This document shows, piece after piece, positions 26,724 to 34,274 of a stretch of 64,000 nucleotides of DNA; position 1 is the stretch's first letter, and every line of letters begins with the position of its first letter. Made by a program: the position numbers and the translations under genes. The stretch spans positions 1 to 64,000 of the forward strand of contig NZ_JADCNH010000015.1 in assembly GCF_018904615.1 (NCBI RefSeq), in the 5' to 3' direction. Below the pieces are notes generated by a model. The model made no database searches. It saw only the letters and a program-made list of their open reading frames with translations, and was not told where the DNA came from. Origin of the DNA: Verticiella alkaliphila (GTDB lineage: Bacteria > Pseudomonadota > Gammaproteobacteria > Burkholderiales > Burkholderiaceae_B).

Positions 26724-28795
26724 CAGATTTCCAGGGGATCGACTTCGAGCTGCCAGCGCACGCCGCGTGCGGCGGGCAGCTCGGCAATGCGCGCGAGCCA
26801 GGTGCGCAGAAAGGCCTGCAGGGCGGGCCGGCTGCCGCTTTCGACGAGGAGCTGGGCGCGCTCGACGTTGTTCACGCGCACCACGCGCAGCGGGACCGGA
26901 TCGTAGAGAGTAACCGCCGCGTCGGGCGGTGAACAAGCCTCGCCGATGTCGCGCGCGGCGCCGAGGAACCCGACCGTGGCGGCCAGATCGCCCGCCTCGG
27001 CGGTAAGCAGCGCCTGGTGCGCGAAGGGCGGCAACCCGGCCGAGCGGCGCTCCGCGAGGCCGTGCGCGGCGAACCCGGCGTAGTCGTGCCGCACCAGCGC
27101 CTGGTAGACCGCCTGCTCCGGGTAGCCCGTCTGAATGATGACTTCGCTGCCGCCCGTGTGGCGCCCGGCCCGTCCTGCCACTTGCATCAGTTGCGCGAAA
27201 AGGCGCTCGGGCGCACGGAAATCCTGCGAGAAGAGCATGGCATCGGCGTTCAGCACGCCCACGAGGCCCAGATTGCGAAAATCGTGCCCCTTGGCCACCA
27301 TCTGCGTACCGATGAGGATGTCCACCTCGCCCGCATGCACCTGGGCAAAGAGCCGCTCGGCGCTACCCTTCAGACGCGTGCTGTCGGCATCGATGCGCGC
27401 CACACGCGCCTCCGGGAAGCGTTCCGCGAGCACTTCCTCCACCCGCTGGGTGCCGCGGCCCATGGGCTGCAGATCCTGATTGCCGCAATCGGGGCAGGAA
27501 CGCGGCACGCGCTCGTGGGCGCCGCAGTGGTGGCAGCGCAGCACAGAGCCCACGCGCGCGCGGTGCAGCACCAGGTAGGCCGAGCAGTGCTGGCACCCGC
27601 TGACCCACCCGCATGCCGTGCAATTCAGCACCGGGGCATAGCCCCGGCGATTCAGGAACACCAGCACCTGCTGCCGCTGGGCGAGACGGGCCTCGATGGC
27701 ATCGAGCAGGGCCGGCGCCATCCCTTCCTGCAGTCTGACGTTACGGGTGTCGAGCAGGCGCATGTCGGGCGGGGTCGCCGCCACCGCGCGTGCCGGCAGG
27801 GCGAGCCGCAGGTAGTGGCCGCGCTCGGCGTTGTGCCAGGTCTCCAGCGACGGCGTGGCCGAGCCCAGCACCACCGGCACCCCGATGTCGCGCGCGCGCC
27901 ACACGGCCAGGTCGCGGGCCGAATAGCGCAGGCCTTCCTGCTGCTTGTAGGAGGTGTCGTGCTCTTCGTCGACGACGATGAGGCCGAGCTCGGGCACCGG
28001 GGTGAGGAGCGACAGCCGGGTGCCGAGAACGACGCGGGCCTCGCCACGCACCACCGCGAGCCAAGCCGCCAGGCGTTCGCCCTCGGCCAGCCCGCTGTGC
28101 AGCACCGCCACGCCGTGAGGCCCGGCGATGGCCTGCAACCGCCCCACCAGCGCCTGCTGCAGCTGCGGCGTCAGGTTGATCTCGGGCACGAGCAGTAGCG
28201 CCTGCCGGCCGCGGGCCAGCGCCTGGGCCACGGCGTGCAGGTAGACCTCGGTCTTGCCGCTGCCCGTGACGCCGTGGAGCAGGATGGCCGCGAATCCGGT
28301 CTGGGCACCGATGGCCGCCACGGCGGCCTGCTGGGCCGGATTGAGCACGGGGGCGTCGGCCGCCTGGCTGGGCGGCCCGTCGGTGGCAGCCTCGGCCGCC
28401 TTGCGTCGGCGCCGGGCAAGTCGGTCCACCGGCCCACCCGCAGAGCGCTTGCCCAGATAGGCCGACGGCTTGCGCAGCGGACCGGGCAACGCCGGAAGCA
28501 TGACTTCCCCCAGGGGCCGGTGATAGTAGGACGCGGCGAAGGTGGCCAGTCGCAGCCAGTCCGGCGGCAGAGGCGGGACGTCCTCCAGAACCTGGACGAT
28601 GTCGCGGACCAGGCTCTCATCGATGCCAGGCTCTGCCACGGTGCCGGTGACCATGCCCACGAGTTGACGCCGGCCGAACGGCACGATCACGCGCAGGCCT
28701 GCAGCGACGGGCGCGGGGGCCCGGTAGGCGAACGGCCCGGCCAGCGGAACGTCCAGCGCAACGTGAATCCAGCAGGGAACGTCGGCAGCTGACAT
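26723..28795 (-). CDS. priA: Primosomal protein N' (replication restart helicase PriA)
   Basis: A 690-residue helicase that recognises stalled forks and reloads the replisome. Seen: the N-terminal DNA-binding start (VALDVPLAGPFAYRAP, GLRVIVPFGRRQLVG), Walker A LLHGVTGSGKTEVYL, the DEAH-type VVDEEHDTSYKQQEG, and two zinc-binding clusters with eight Cys between CTACGWVSGCQHC and CHHCGAHERVPRSCPDCG. The Rep-like helicase follows with a one-base overlap. Confidence 0.96.
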   Translation of the reverse strand: MSAADVPCWIHVALDVPLAGPFAYRAPAPVAAGLRVIVPFGRRQLVGMVTGTVAEPGIDESLVRDIVQVLEDVPPLPPDWLRLATFAASYYHRPLGEVMLPALPGPLRKPSAYLGKRSAGGPVDRLARRRRKAAEAATDGPPSQAADAPVLNPAQQAAVAAIGAQTGFAAILLHGVTGSGKTEVYLHAVAQALARGRQALLLVPEINLTPQLQQALVGRLQAIAGPHGVAVLHSGLAEGERLAAWLAVVRGEARVVLGTRLSLLTPVPELGLIVVDEEHDTSYKQQEGLRYSARDLAVWRARDIGVPVVLGSATPSLETWHNAERGHYLRLALPARAVAATPPDMRLLDTRNVRLQEGMAPALLDAIEARLAQRQQVLVFLNRRGYAPVLNCTACGWVSGCQHCSAYLVLHRARVGSVLRCHHCGAHERVPRSCPDCGNQDLQPMGRGTQRVEEVLAERFPEARVARIDADSTRLKGSAERLFAQVHAGEVDILIGTQMVAKGHDFRNLGLVGVLNADAMLFSQDFRAPERLFAQLMQVAGRAGRHTGGSEVIIQTGYPEQAVYQALVRHDYAGFAAHGLAERRSAGLPPFAHQALLTAEAGDLAATVGFLGAARDIGEACSPPDAAVTLYDPVPLRVVRVNNVERAQLLVESGSRPALQAFLRTWLARIAELPAARGVRWQLEVDPLEI

Positions 28796-29093
28796 GCGGA
28801 CTTAAAGTGATTTCTGGATTGCGCGGCTAACTGTCATGAACGTTCCTGCGATTTCCCCATGATTCCTCACAGCCTGTGGATAACTTTGGGGAAAAGGCGC
28901 GGGAATCGTGCGAAAAGGGTCATAGCACATTTACCCGCCCCGTTGGAAGCCTCTATGACCGTGAAAAAATACCCATAAAATTCAATGGGTTAATACGTAA
29001 CATCGTTTTCTCCGCCACGACCCTAGGGAGAACCCCTATACCACATTCTGCTGTGCACAATTCCGTGCATAGGGTGCGCCGCGGAACGTGGCG
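28796..29093. other. AT-richer intergenic region between priA and hemE with a DnaA-box match
   Basis: About 300 bases hold no convincing gene, and the base composition is noticeably more AT-rich than the surroundings. TGTGGATAA at 28875-28883 is a perfect DnaA box (TTATCCACA reversed). TGCAC-N6-GTGCA (29054-29069) is an inverted repeat near the hemE end. The region must hold the priA promoter on the minus strand. A single DnaA box does not make an origin. Confidence 0.5.
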
Positions 29094-30173
29094 CTACGTG
29101 CGATGCAATAGTGCGCTGTGACTGTGCACAGCCTCGACGAGCGCGGAGACGGACTCCGGCGGGGTGAATTGCGAGATGCCATGGCCCAGATTGAAGACGT
29201 GCCCGTACCCGGCGGTAACCGGCCCGAAGCGGTCGAGTACCCGACGGGCGAGCTCGGCCACCTGCTCAGGTTGGGCGAACAACATCATGGGATCGAGGTT
29301 GCCCTGCAGAGCCACACGCTGGCCGACCTGCGCGCGCGCGCGGGCCAGATCCACCGTCCAGTCGACGCCCACCGCATCGCTGCCGGCATCGGCAATCTCG
29401 TCCAGCCAGAGCCCGCCGCCCTTGGTGAAGACGATGGACGGCACGCGCCGGCCTTCGTGCTCGCGGGTCAGCCCGGCCAGCACACGGCGCGTGTAGGCCA
29501 GTGAGAAGGCCTGGAAATCGCCGTCGGCCAGCACGCCACCCCAGCTGTCGAAGATCATGACCGCCTGGGCGCCGGCGGCGATCTGGGCGTTCAGGTATTG
29601 CGTGACGGCGTCCGCGTTCACTTCGAGAATGCGATGCATCAGATCGGGGCGCCGGTACAGGAGCGATTTCACCTGCCGATAATCGCTCGAGCCGCCGCCC
29701 TCAACCATGTAACAGGCGAGCGTCCATGGACTGCCCGAGAACCCGATAAGCGGCACCTGCCCATCCAGGGCGCGTCGGATCTCGCTCACGGCATCGAAGA
29801 CGTAGCGCAGCGAATCCATGTCCGGCACCGCCAAACGCGCCACGGCCGCCTCGTCACGCACGGTGTGGGCAAACTTCGGCCCTTCGCCCGCCTCGAACGA
29901 CAGACCGAGCCCCATGGCGTCGGGCACGGTGAGGATGTCCGAGAAGAGGATGGCTGCATCCAGCGGGAAGCGCGCGAGCGGCTGCAGCGTGACCTCGGTG
30001 GCGTAGGCCGGATTCTTGGCCAGGCCGAGGAACGAGCCGGCGCGCGCACGCGTAGCGTTGTACTCGGGGAGGTAACGGCCGGCCTGGCGCATCAGCCAGA
30101 TCGGGGTGTATTCGACGGGTTCACGCAAGAGCGCGCGCAGAAAGACGTCGTTGCGCAAGACGGGAGGGGACAC
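29094..30173 (-). CDS. hemE: Uroporphyrinogen decarboxylase
   Basis: Converts uroporphyrinogen III to coproporphyrinogen III in heme synthesis. The 359-residue protein has the hallmark start [31 protein letters not shown], then [15 protein letters not shown] with the catalytic Asp, and [16 protein letters not shown]. Start codon is GTG (30173-30171) preceded by purine-rich sequence. hemE next to priA is common in this order. Confidence 0.97.
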   Translation of the reverse strand: MSPPVLRNDVFLRALLREPVEYTPIWLMRQAGRYLPEYNATRARAGSFLGLAKNPAYATEVTLQPLARFPLDAAILFSDILTVPDAMGLGLSFEAGEGPKFAHTVRDEAAVARLAVPDMDSLRYVFDAVSEIRRALDGQVPLIGFSGSPWTLACYMVEGGGSSDYRQVKSLLYRRPDLMHRILEVNADAVTQYLNAQIAAGAQAVMIFDSWGGVLADGDFQAFSLAYTRRVLAGLTREHEGRRVPSIVFTKGGGLWLDEIADAGSDAVGVDWTVDLARARAQVGQRVALQGNLDPMMLFAQPEQVAELARRVLDRFGPVTAGYGHVFNLGHGISQFTPPESVSALVEAVHSHSALLHRT

Positions 30174-30194
30174 GGGGACGGCCTTCGCAAGATA

Positions 30195-30215
30195 AACCGG
30201 TCGATTTTACCGGTT
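30195..30215 (-). terminator. Hairpin at the end of the Fis-type HTH gene
   Basis: AACCGGT and ACCGGTT form a perfect 7-bp stem around a seven-base loop. The stem overlaps the stop codon (TAA at 30209-30207) of the minus-strand gene and precedes hemE. Downstream T content on the minus strand is modest, so termination is possible but not certain. Confidence 0.35.
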
Positions 30216-30980
30216 CGCTCCGGCGCCCATGGCGTCGTCCCGATCGGCGCGCCGAAAGTCCGCCGACAGCACGCCGTACTTGCGCATCAACTGCCAGAAC
30301 GCCCGCCGGTCCTGGTTGCCTGCCCGGGCCGCGTGCGTGACGTTGCCGCGAAAGCGCAGCAACATGCCCGTCACGTAGTCTCGCTCGAAGCGGGCGAGCA
30401 CGTCGGCCCGGCTCGCGCGGTAGTTGGTGGGCGAATCCGCGGCCTGGGCCAGCGCCCGCACCGCAGGGCCGACATCGATGGCGGCATGGCCAGGCAGCGG
30501 GTCGGGCAGGCGTGCGGGCCGTTCAGGGACGATCCCCGGCACCGGTCGCCGGGCGGCCCAGTGGGTGAGCCGGGCCTTGAGCTCCTCCAGGCGCGCCGCG
30601 TGCGCAATGAAATCGGTGGCGCCCAGCGCCAGGAGATCGCCGGTCGCGCGGGCGGCCACCTGGCGCACGAGCAGCAGGACGGGTACCGGCAGACTGCCCA
30701 TGGCGGCCGCGAGTGCCACCCGCGTCCAGGCCAGCGTGTCCGGGGACACCGGCAGCACGCACACGTCGAAGCGGGCGAGCGCGGGCGCCTGTCGCGCCAG
30801 CGCTTCGCTCGCGCAGACCGGATAGCGCGTCTGCGGCGCGGTATCGCCGTCCCATCCGCCCTCGGCCAGGCTCAGGCGGTGCAAGTGGATGGCGCCCAGG
30901 GCAGGCGCCTGCCAGACCGGCCCGAGCCAGTCCTCCAGGGCGGGGAGCGCCAGCACGGCGCAGTCGATTCGGCGGGTCAT
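30207..30980 (-). CDS. Fis-type HTH regulator with degenerate receiver-like N terminus
   Basis: A 257-residue protein. The C terminus VLARFERDYVTGMLLRFRGNVTHAARAGNQDRRAFWQLMRKYGV is the Fis-type DNA-binding helix-turn-helix normally found at the end of sigma-54 activators. The N-terminal 135 residues alternate strands and helices like a receiver domain (FDVCVLPVS, VPVLLLVRQ, GATDFIAHAARLEELKARL) but without a convincing phospho-Asp pocket or the conserved Lys. There is no AAA+ domain between them, so it cannot activate sigma-54 polymerase itself. It is divergent from the arabinose-lipid operon at 31162 and could regulate it. Confidence 0.7.
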   Translation of the reverse strand: MTRRIDCAVLALPALEDWLGPVWQAPALGAIHLHRLSLAEGGWDGDTAPQTRYPVCASEALARQAPALARFDVCVLPVSPDTLAWTRVALAAAMGSLPVPVLLLVRQVAARATGDLLALGATDFIAHAARLEELKARLTHWAARRPVPGIVPERPARLPDPLPGHAAIDVGPAVRALAQAADSPTNYRASRADVLARFERDYVTGMLLRFRGNVTHAARAGNQDRRAFWQLMRKYGVLSADFRRADRDDAMGAGANR

Positions 30981-31161
30981 TGCGGGGTCTCTGGAATGTC
31001 GGAGAGGCGAGTGTGCGCAAGGGCGGCCGTCTCGCCTATCCGTGCCAGACGCAATGGGGCCACCACGGATACGGTCTGCACGTACGTGCGACAAAAGACG
31101 TTACGATACCCAGCCAGGCCGGTGCTGCGCCGCCGGCGCCTGTCTTCCTGTCTCTGGCTGC

Positions 31162-32043
31162 ATGTCTGATCCGCCCTCCCCTGCGCCCGCCCCGCTCGCC
31201 CGCGTGCCCGCCTTGTTCGCCCTGTTGCGCCCGCGACAGTGGATCAAGAACGGCTTCGTGCTCGCGCCGTTGCTGTTCTCGGGGGAATTCCTGGATCGCT
31301 CGGCCATCGGCCCCGCCGTGCTCGCGGCCCTCCTCTTCTGCCTGGGCGCCTCGGCCGTCTACATCGTCAACGACTGGCGCGACATCGCGCGCGATCAGCT
31401 TCATCCGACCAAGCGCTTCACCCGCCCGCTCGCCTCCGGCGCCATCACCAAGTCGGCGGCCGGCCTGATCCTGCTGTTCCTCTATGCTTTGCTGACCGCC
31501 GCGGCGTGGGTGCTGCCGGGCGTGGTCGCCACCATCGGCGTCTATCTCCTGGTCAATATCGCCTACTCCTTCGGCCTGAAGAACGTCCCTGTCGTCGACA
31601 TCTTCCTCATCGCGAGCGGCTTCGTGCTGCGTGTGTACGCCGGCGCACTCGCCCTGGCCCTTCCGGTCTCGGAATGGATGTTCGTGACGACGCTGTGCCT
31701 CGCCCTCTACCTGGCCGCCGTCAAGCGCCGACAGGAGCTGGCGCGCGCGGGCACCGAAGGGCGCGAAGTGCTCGGCCGCTATTCGATCCGGCTCATCGAC
31801 CGCTATGCGGAGACAGCGGCCACGGGAACGCTGGTGTTCTACAGTCTCTTCGTGATGGCCTCACGTCCCGAGCTCATCATCACGATTCCGCTGGTGCTTT
31901 TCGGACTCTTTCGCTACTGGTACGTGGTGGAGACGCTGGGTGGCGGAGAATCCCCTACCGACGCCCTGCTTGCCGATGTTCCCCTCATCGCCGTCATCGG
32001 GCTCTGGGTTGCCGCCTGTCTGTGGGCCCTGTGGCCCGCCTGA
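31162..32043 (+). CDS. UbiA-family decaprenyl-phosphate phosphoribosyltransferase homolog
   Basis: A 293-residue polytopic prenyltransferase. RPRQWIKNGFVLAPLL and the first Asp motif VYIVNDWRDIARDQLHPTKRF match mycobacterial Rv3806c (UbiA, DPPR synthase), including the NDxxD and HPTKRF elements. About nine hydrophobic helices follow. Rv3806c transfers 5-phosphoribose from PRPP to decaprenyl phosphate, the first step to the arabinose donor. The five genes after it, including dprE1 and dprE2 homologs, support this role over ubiquinone synthesis. Start 31162 is the first ATG before the conserved part. Confidence 0.88.
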   Translation: MSDPPSPAPAPLARVPALFALLRPRQWIKNGFVLAPLLFSGEFLDRSAIGPAVLAALLFCLGASAVYIVNDWRDIARDQLHPTKRFTRPLASGAITKSAAGLILLFLYALLTAAAWVLPGVVATIGVYLLVNIAYSFGLKNVPVVDIFLIASGFVLRVYAGALALALPVSEWMFVTTLCLALYLAAVKRRQELARAGTEGREVLGRYSIRLIDRYAETAATGTLVFYSLFVMASRPELIITIPLVLFGLFRYWYVVETLGGGESPTDALLADVPLIAVIGLWVAACLWALWPA

Positions 32044-32087
32044 GGACTCGCGATGATCCTGCCCGCCCCTCTTCGCTGATGCCCGCC

Positions 32088-32507
32088 ATGGAATTCGCCT
32101 ACCTCGTCACTCCCTTTGCTGCCTGGCTCACGGCGGGATCGCTGAAGTTCGCCATCAATTCGCTGCGGGCGGGACGCGGCGCGGTCGGGCTGATCGGCTA
32201 TGGCGGCATGCCCAGCAACCACAGCGCCATCGTCACCAGCATGACGGTATTGATCGCCCTGCGCGAGGGCATCGCCCACCCGGCCTTCGGCGTCGCGCTC
32301 ACCGTGGCCTTCATCGTGATGATGGACGCGGCCAGCCTGCGCCGGCAGGTCGGCATCCATGCACGTGCCCTGAACCGGCTTGGGTCGCGCCGTCTGGACG
32401 GCTCAGCCTTGCGCGAGCGCATCGGCCACAGCCGGGCCGAGATCGCGGGCGGGATCCTCACGGGCGCGGCAGTCGGCCTCGGCATGGGCTGGACGAGCGT
32501 GTCATGA
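32088..32507 (+). CDS. DUF212 (divergent PAP2-like) membrane protein, candidate lipid phosphatase
   Basis: About 139 residues with four hydrophobic stretches. MEFAYLVTPFAAWLTAGSLKFAINSL, GYGGMPSNHSAIVTS and FIVMMDAASLRRQVGIHARALNRL are DUF212 signatures; GGMPSNHSA resembles the PAP2 phosphatase signature. In mycobacteria the corresponding step, dephosphorylation of decaprenylphosphoryl-5-phosphoribose, is attributed to a PAP2-type protein beside ubiA. The position supports the same job here (inference). ATG 32079 is an alternative start. Confidence 0.8.
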   Translation: MEFAYLVTPFAAWLTAGSLKFAINSLRAGRGAVGLIGYGGMPSNHSAIVTSMTVLIALREGIAHPAFGVALTVAFIVMMDAASLRRQVGIHARALNRLGSRRLDGSALRERIGHSRAEIAGGILTGAAVGLGMGWTSVS

Positions 32508-32947
32508 CCCCTGGCGCCCACCGCCTGCCGTTGGGGCCATGGCAGCTCGCCCTCGCCTACGCGGCGTTCGCGGGGCTGGCCACCCTCGCCAATCTGCTCG
32601 CGCAGGAAGGGGTGCTCGCCCTGCTTCGCGGCGCGCTCGCCCTCTACCCGGCCATGGTCGTGGGCACGGGCGTGGGCCTGGTCGTGAAGTACCTTCTGGA
32701 CAAACGCTACATCTTTGCCTTCTATGCGCGCGATGCCGCCCATGAGCGCGAGACATTCCTGCGGTATGCCGTCACGGGGCTGATCACCACAGTCATCTTC
32801 TGGGGCGCGGAGATCGCCTTTCACCTTGCCTTCGGCACCACGCAGGCGCGGCACGCCGGCGCCGTTCTCGGGCTGGCGGTGGGCTACGTCATCAAGTACC
32901 GACTGGACAAGCGTCACGTGTTCCGGCGGCCCGCCGTGCCATGCTGA
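32504..32947 (+). CDS. GtrA-family membrane protein
   Basis: A 147-residue protein with four transmembrane segments. Typical GtrA elements: YAAFAGLATLANLLAQEGVL, GLVVKYLLDKRYIFAF and GYVIKYRLDKRHVF. GtrA proteins help move or present polyprenyl-linked sugars across the inner membrane; mycobacterial Rv3789, in the arabinan gene cluster, is of this family. It overlaps the DUF212 gene by four bases and dprE1 by seven, showing tight coupling. Confidence 0.9.
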   Translation: MTPGAHRLPLGPWQLALAYAAFAGLATLANLLAQEGVLALLRGALALYPAMVVGTGVGLVVKYLLDKRYIFAFYARDAAHERETFLRYAVTGLITTVIFWGAEIAFHLAFGTTQARHAGAVLGLAVGYVIKYRLDKRHVFRRPAVPC

Positions 32948-34242
32948 GCCACGGCTGGGGCCGCTGGCCTGTCATCCGGGGCGATCTGCTGCCCGTCACC
33001 TCGCCCGCCGCCGCAGCCCGGCTGGTGTCGGCCGGCCCTGCCATTGCGCGCGGCCTGGGTCGCAGCTATGGTGACAGCGCGCTCGCGGCCCACATGCTGG
33101 ACATGCGTCCCTACGATTGGCTCATCGACTTCGATCCCGACACGGGACGCCTGCAATGCGCAGCGGGCACGACGATGGACGACATCGTGAGCGTGTTCCT
33201 GCCACGCGGGTGGTTTCCTGCCATCACGCCTGGCACGCGCTTCGTCACCGTGGGCGGCGCGATCGCGAGCGATGTCCACGGCAAGAATCATCATCATCAC
33301 GGGTGCTTCAGCACGCACGTGGACAGCATCGACATCATGCTGGGCGACGGCAGCGTGCTGACGTGCTCGCGCGATGCCTATCCCGATCTCTTTCACGCCA
33401 CCTGCGGGGGCATGGGGCTGACCGGCGTGGTGTTGCGGGCCACCCTGCGGCTGGTGCGCGTGCCCGGCAGCCACATCGCGCAAACGACGCGCAAGGCACG
33501 CAATCTGGCCCATGCCCTGGAGATCTTCCAGGCCGTGCGCGGCGCCACGTACAGCGTGGCGTGGCTGGATTGCCTGGCCCGGGGCGAGCTTCTGGGCCGG
33601 GCGCTCGTCACCACGGGCGAACACGTGGCTGGGCCACGCATGGCCGTCCCGCCGCGCGCGCTGCCGGTGCCGTTCGATCTGCCCGGCGTCGTCCTCAACC
33701 GGCACACGGTGGGCGCCTTCAATCGCCTCTACTACGCGCGCGAGCGCAGCGCGCGCGCCGAACGCACGGTGGGCTATGCGCCCTTCTTCTACCCGCTGGA
33801 CGGCCTGCGTGACTGGAACCGGCTCTACGGCCGGGCTGGCTTCACGCAATACCAGTGCGTCATCCCGCACGAGGGGGCGATGGCAGGGCTCACCGCCGTG
33901 CTCGAACGCATCGCCGACAGCGGCAAGGGCTCGTTCCTGGCCGTGCTCAAGGAACTGGGCGCAGCCAATGCCAACCCCCTGTCCTTTCCCCTCGCGGGGT
34001 ACACACTGGCCCTGGATTTCCGCATCGAGCCCGATCTGGCGCCCCTGCTGGAGGCCCTGGACGCCATCGTGCTGGCCCACGGCGGGCGGGTGTACCTCGC
34101 CAAGGACGCGCGCATGTCGGCCGACACCTTCCGGCGCGGCTACCCGGCCTGGGAGCGGTTCCAGGCCGTGCGCGAGCGCTACGGTGCGCACGGCCGTTTC
34201 GCGTCTGTGCAATCCCACCGCCTCGGGCTGGAAGCCTGGTGA
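32941..34242 (+). CDS. dprE1: Decaprenylphosphoryl-beta-D-ribose oxidase homolog
   Basis: A 433-residue FAD-binding oxidase closely resembling mycobacterial DprE1, which oxidises the ribose C2-OH of the lipid donor. Shared landmarks: the opening GWGR, RGLGRSYGDSA, GTRFVTVGGAIASDVHGKNHHHHG (H113, matching Mtb H132), FFYPLDGLRDWNRLYGRAGF, and VYLAKDAR with the catalytic Lys at 388 (Mtb K418). The benzothiazinone target Cys (Mtb C387 in NICVDF) is Ala357 here (TLALDF). It is followed by a membrane glycosyltransferase and dprE2. Confidence 0.92.
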   Translation: MLSHGWGRWPVIRGDLLPVTSPAAAARLVSAGPAIARGLGRSYGDSALAAHMLDMRPYDWLIDFDPDTGRLQCAAGTTMDDIVSVFLPRGWFPAITPGTRFVTVGGAIASDVHGKNHHHHGCFSTHVDSIDIMLGDGSVLTCSRDAYPDLFHATCGGMGLTGVVLRATLRLVRVPGSHIAQTTRKARNLAHALEIFQAVRGATYSVAWLDCLARGELLGRALVTTGEHVAGPRMAVPPRALPVPFDLPGVVLNRHTVGAFNRLYYARERSARAERTVGYAPFFYPLDGLRDWNRLYGRAGFTQYQCVIPHEGAMAGLTAVLERIADSGKGSFLAVLKELGAANANPLSFPLAGYTLALDFRIEPDLAPLLEALDAIVLAHGGRVYLAKDARMSADTFRRGYPAWERFQAVRERYGAHGRFASVQSHRLGLEAW

Positions 34243-34274
34243 GCGGTGCCTCGTCGCTTGACAGGTCAGGCAGG

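Noticed and set aside
24819-26906. A 695-codon plus-strand open frame
   Set aside because: Fully antisense to the Rep-like helicase, whose motifs are all intact.
28876-29121. An 81-codon plus-strand ORF in the priA-hemE gap
   Set aside because: No ribosome binding site or family resemblance, and its end overlaps hemE in antisense.
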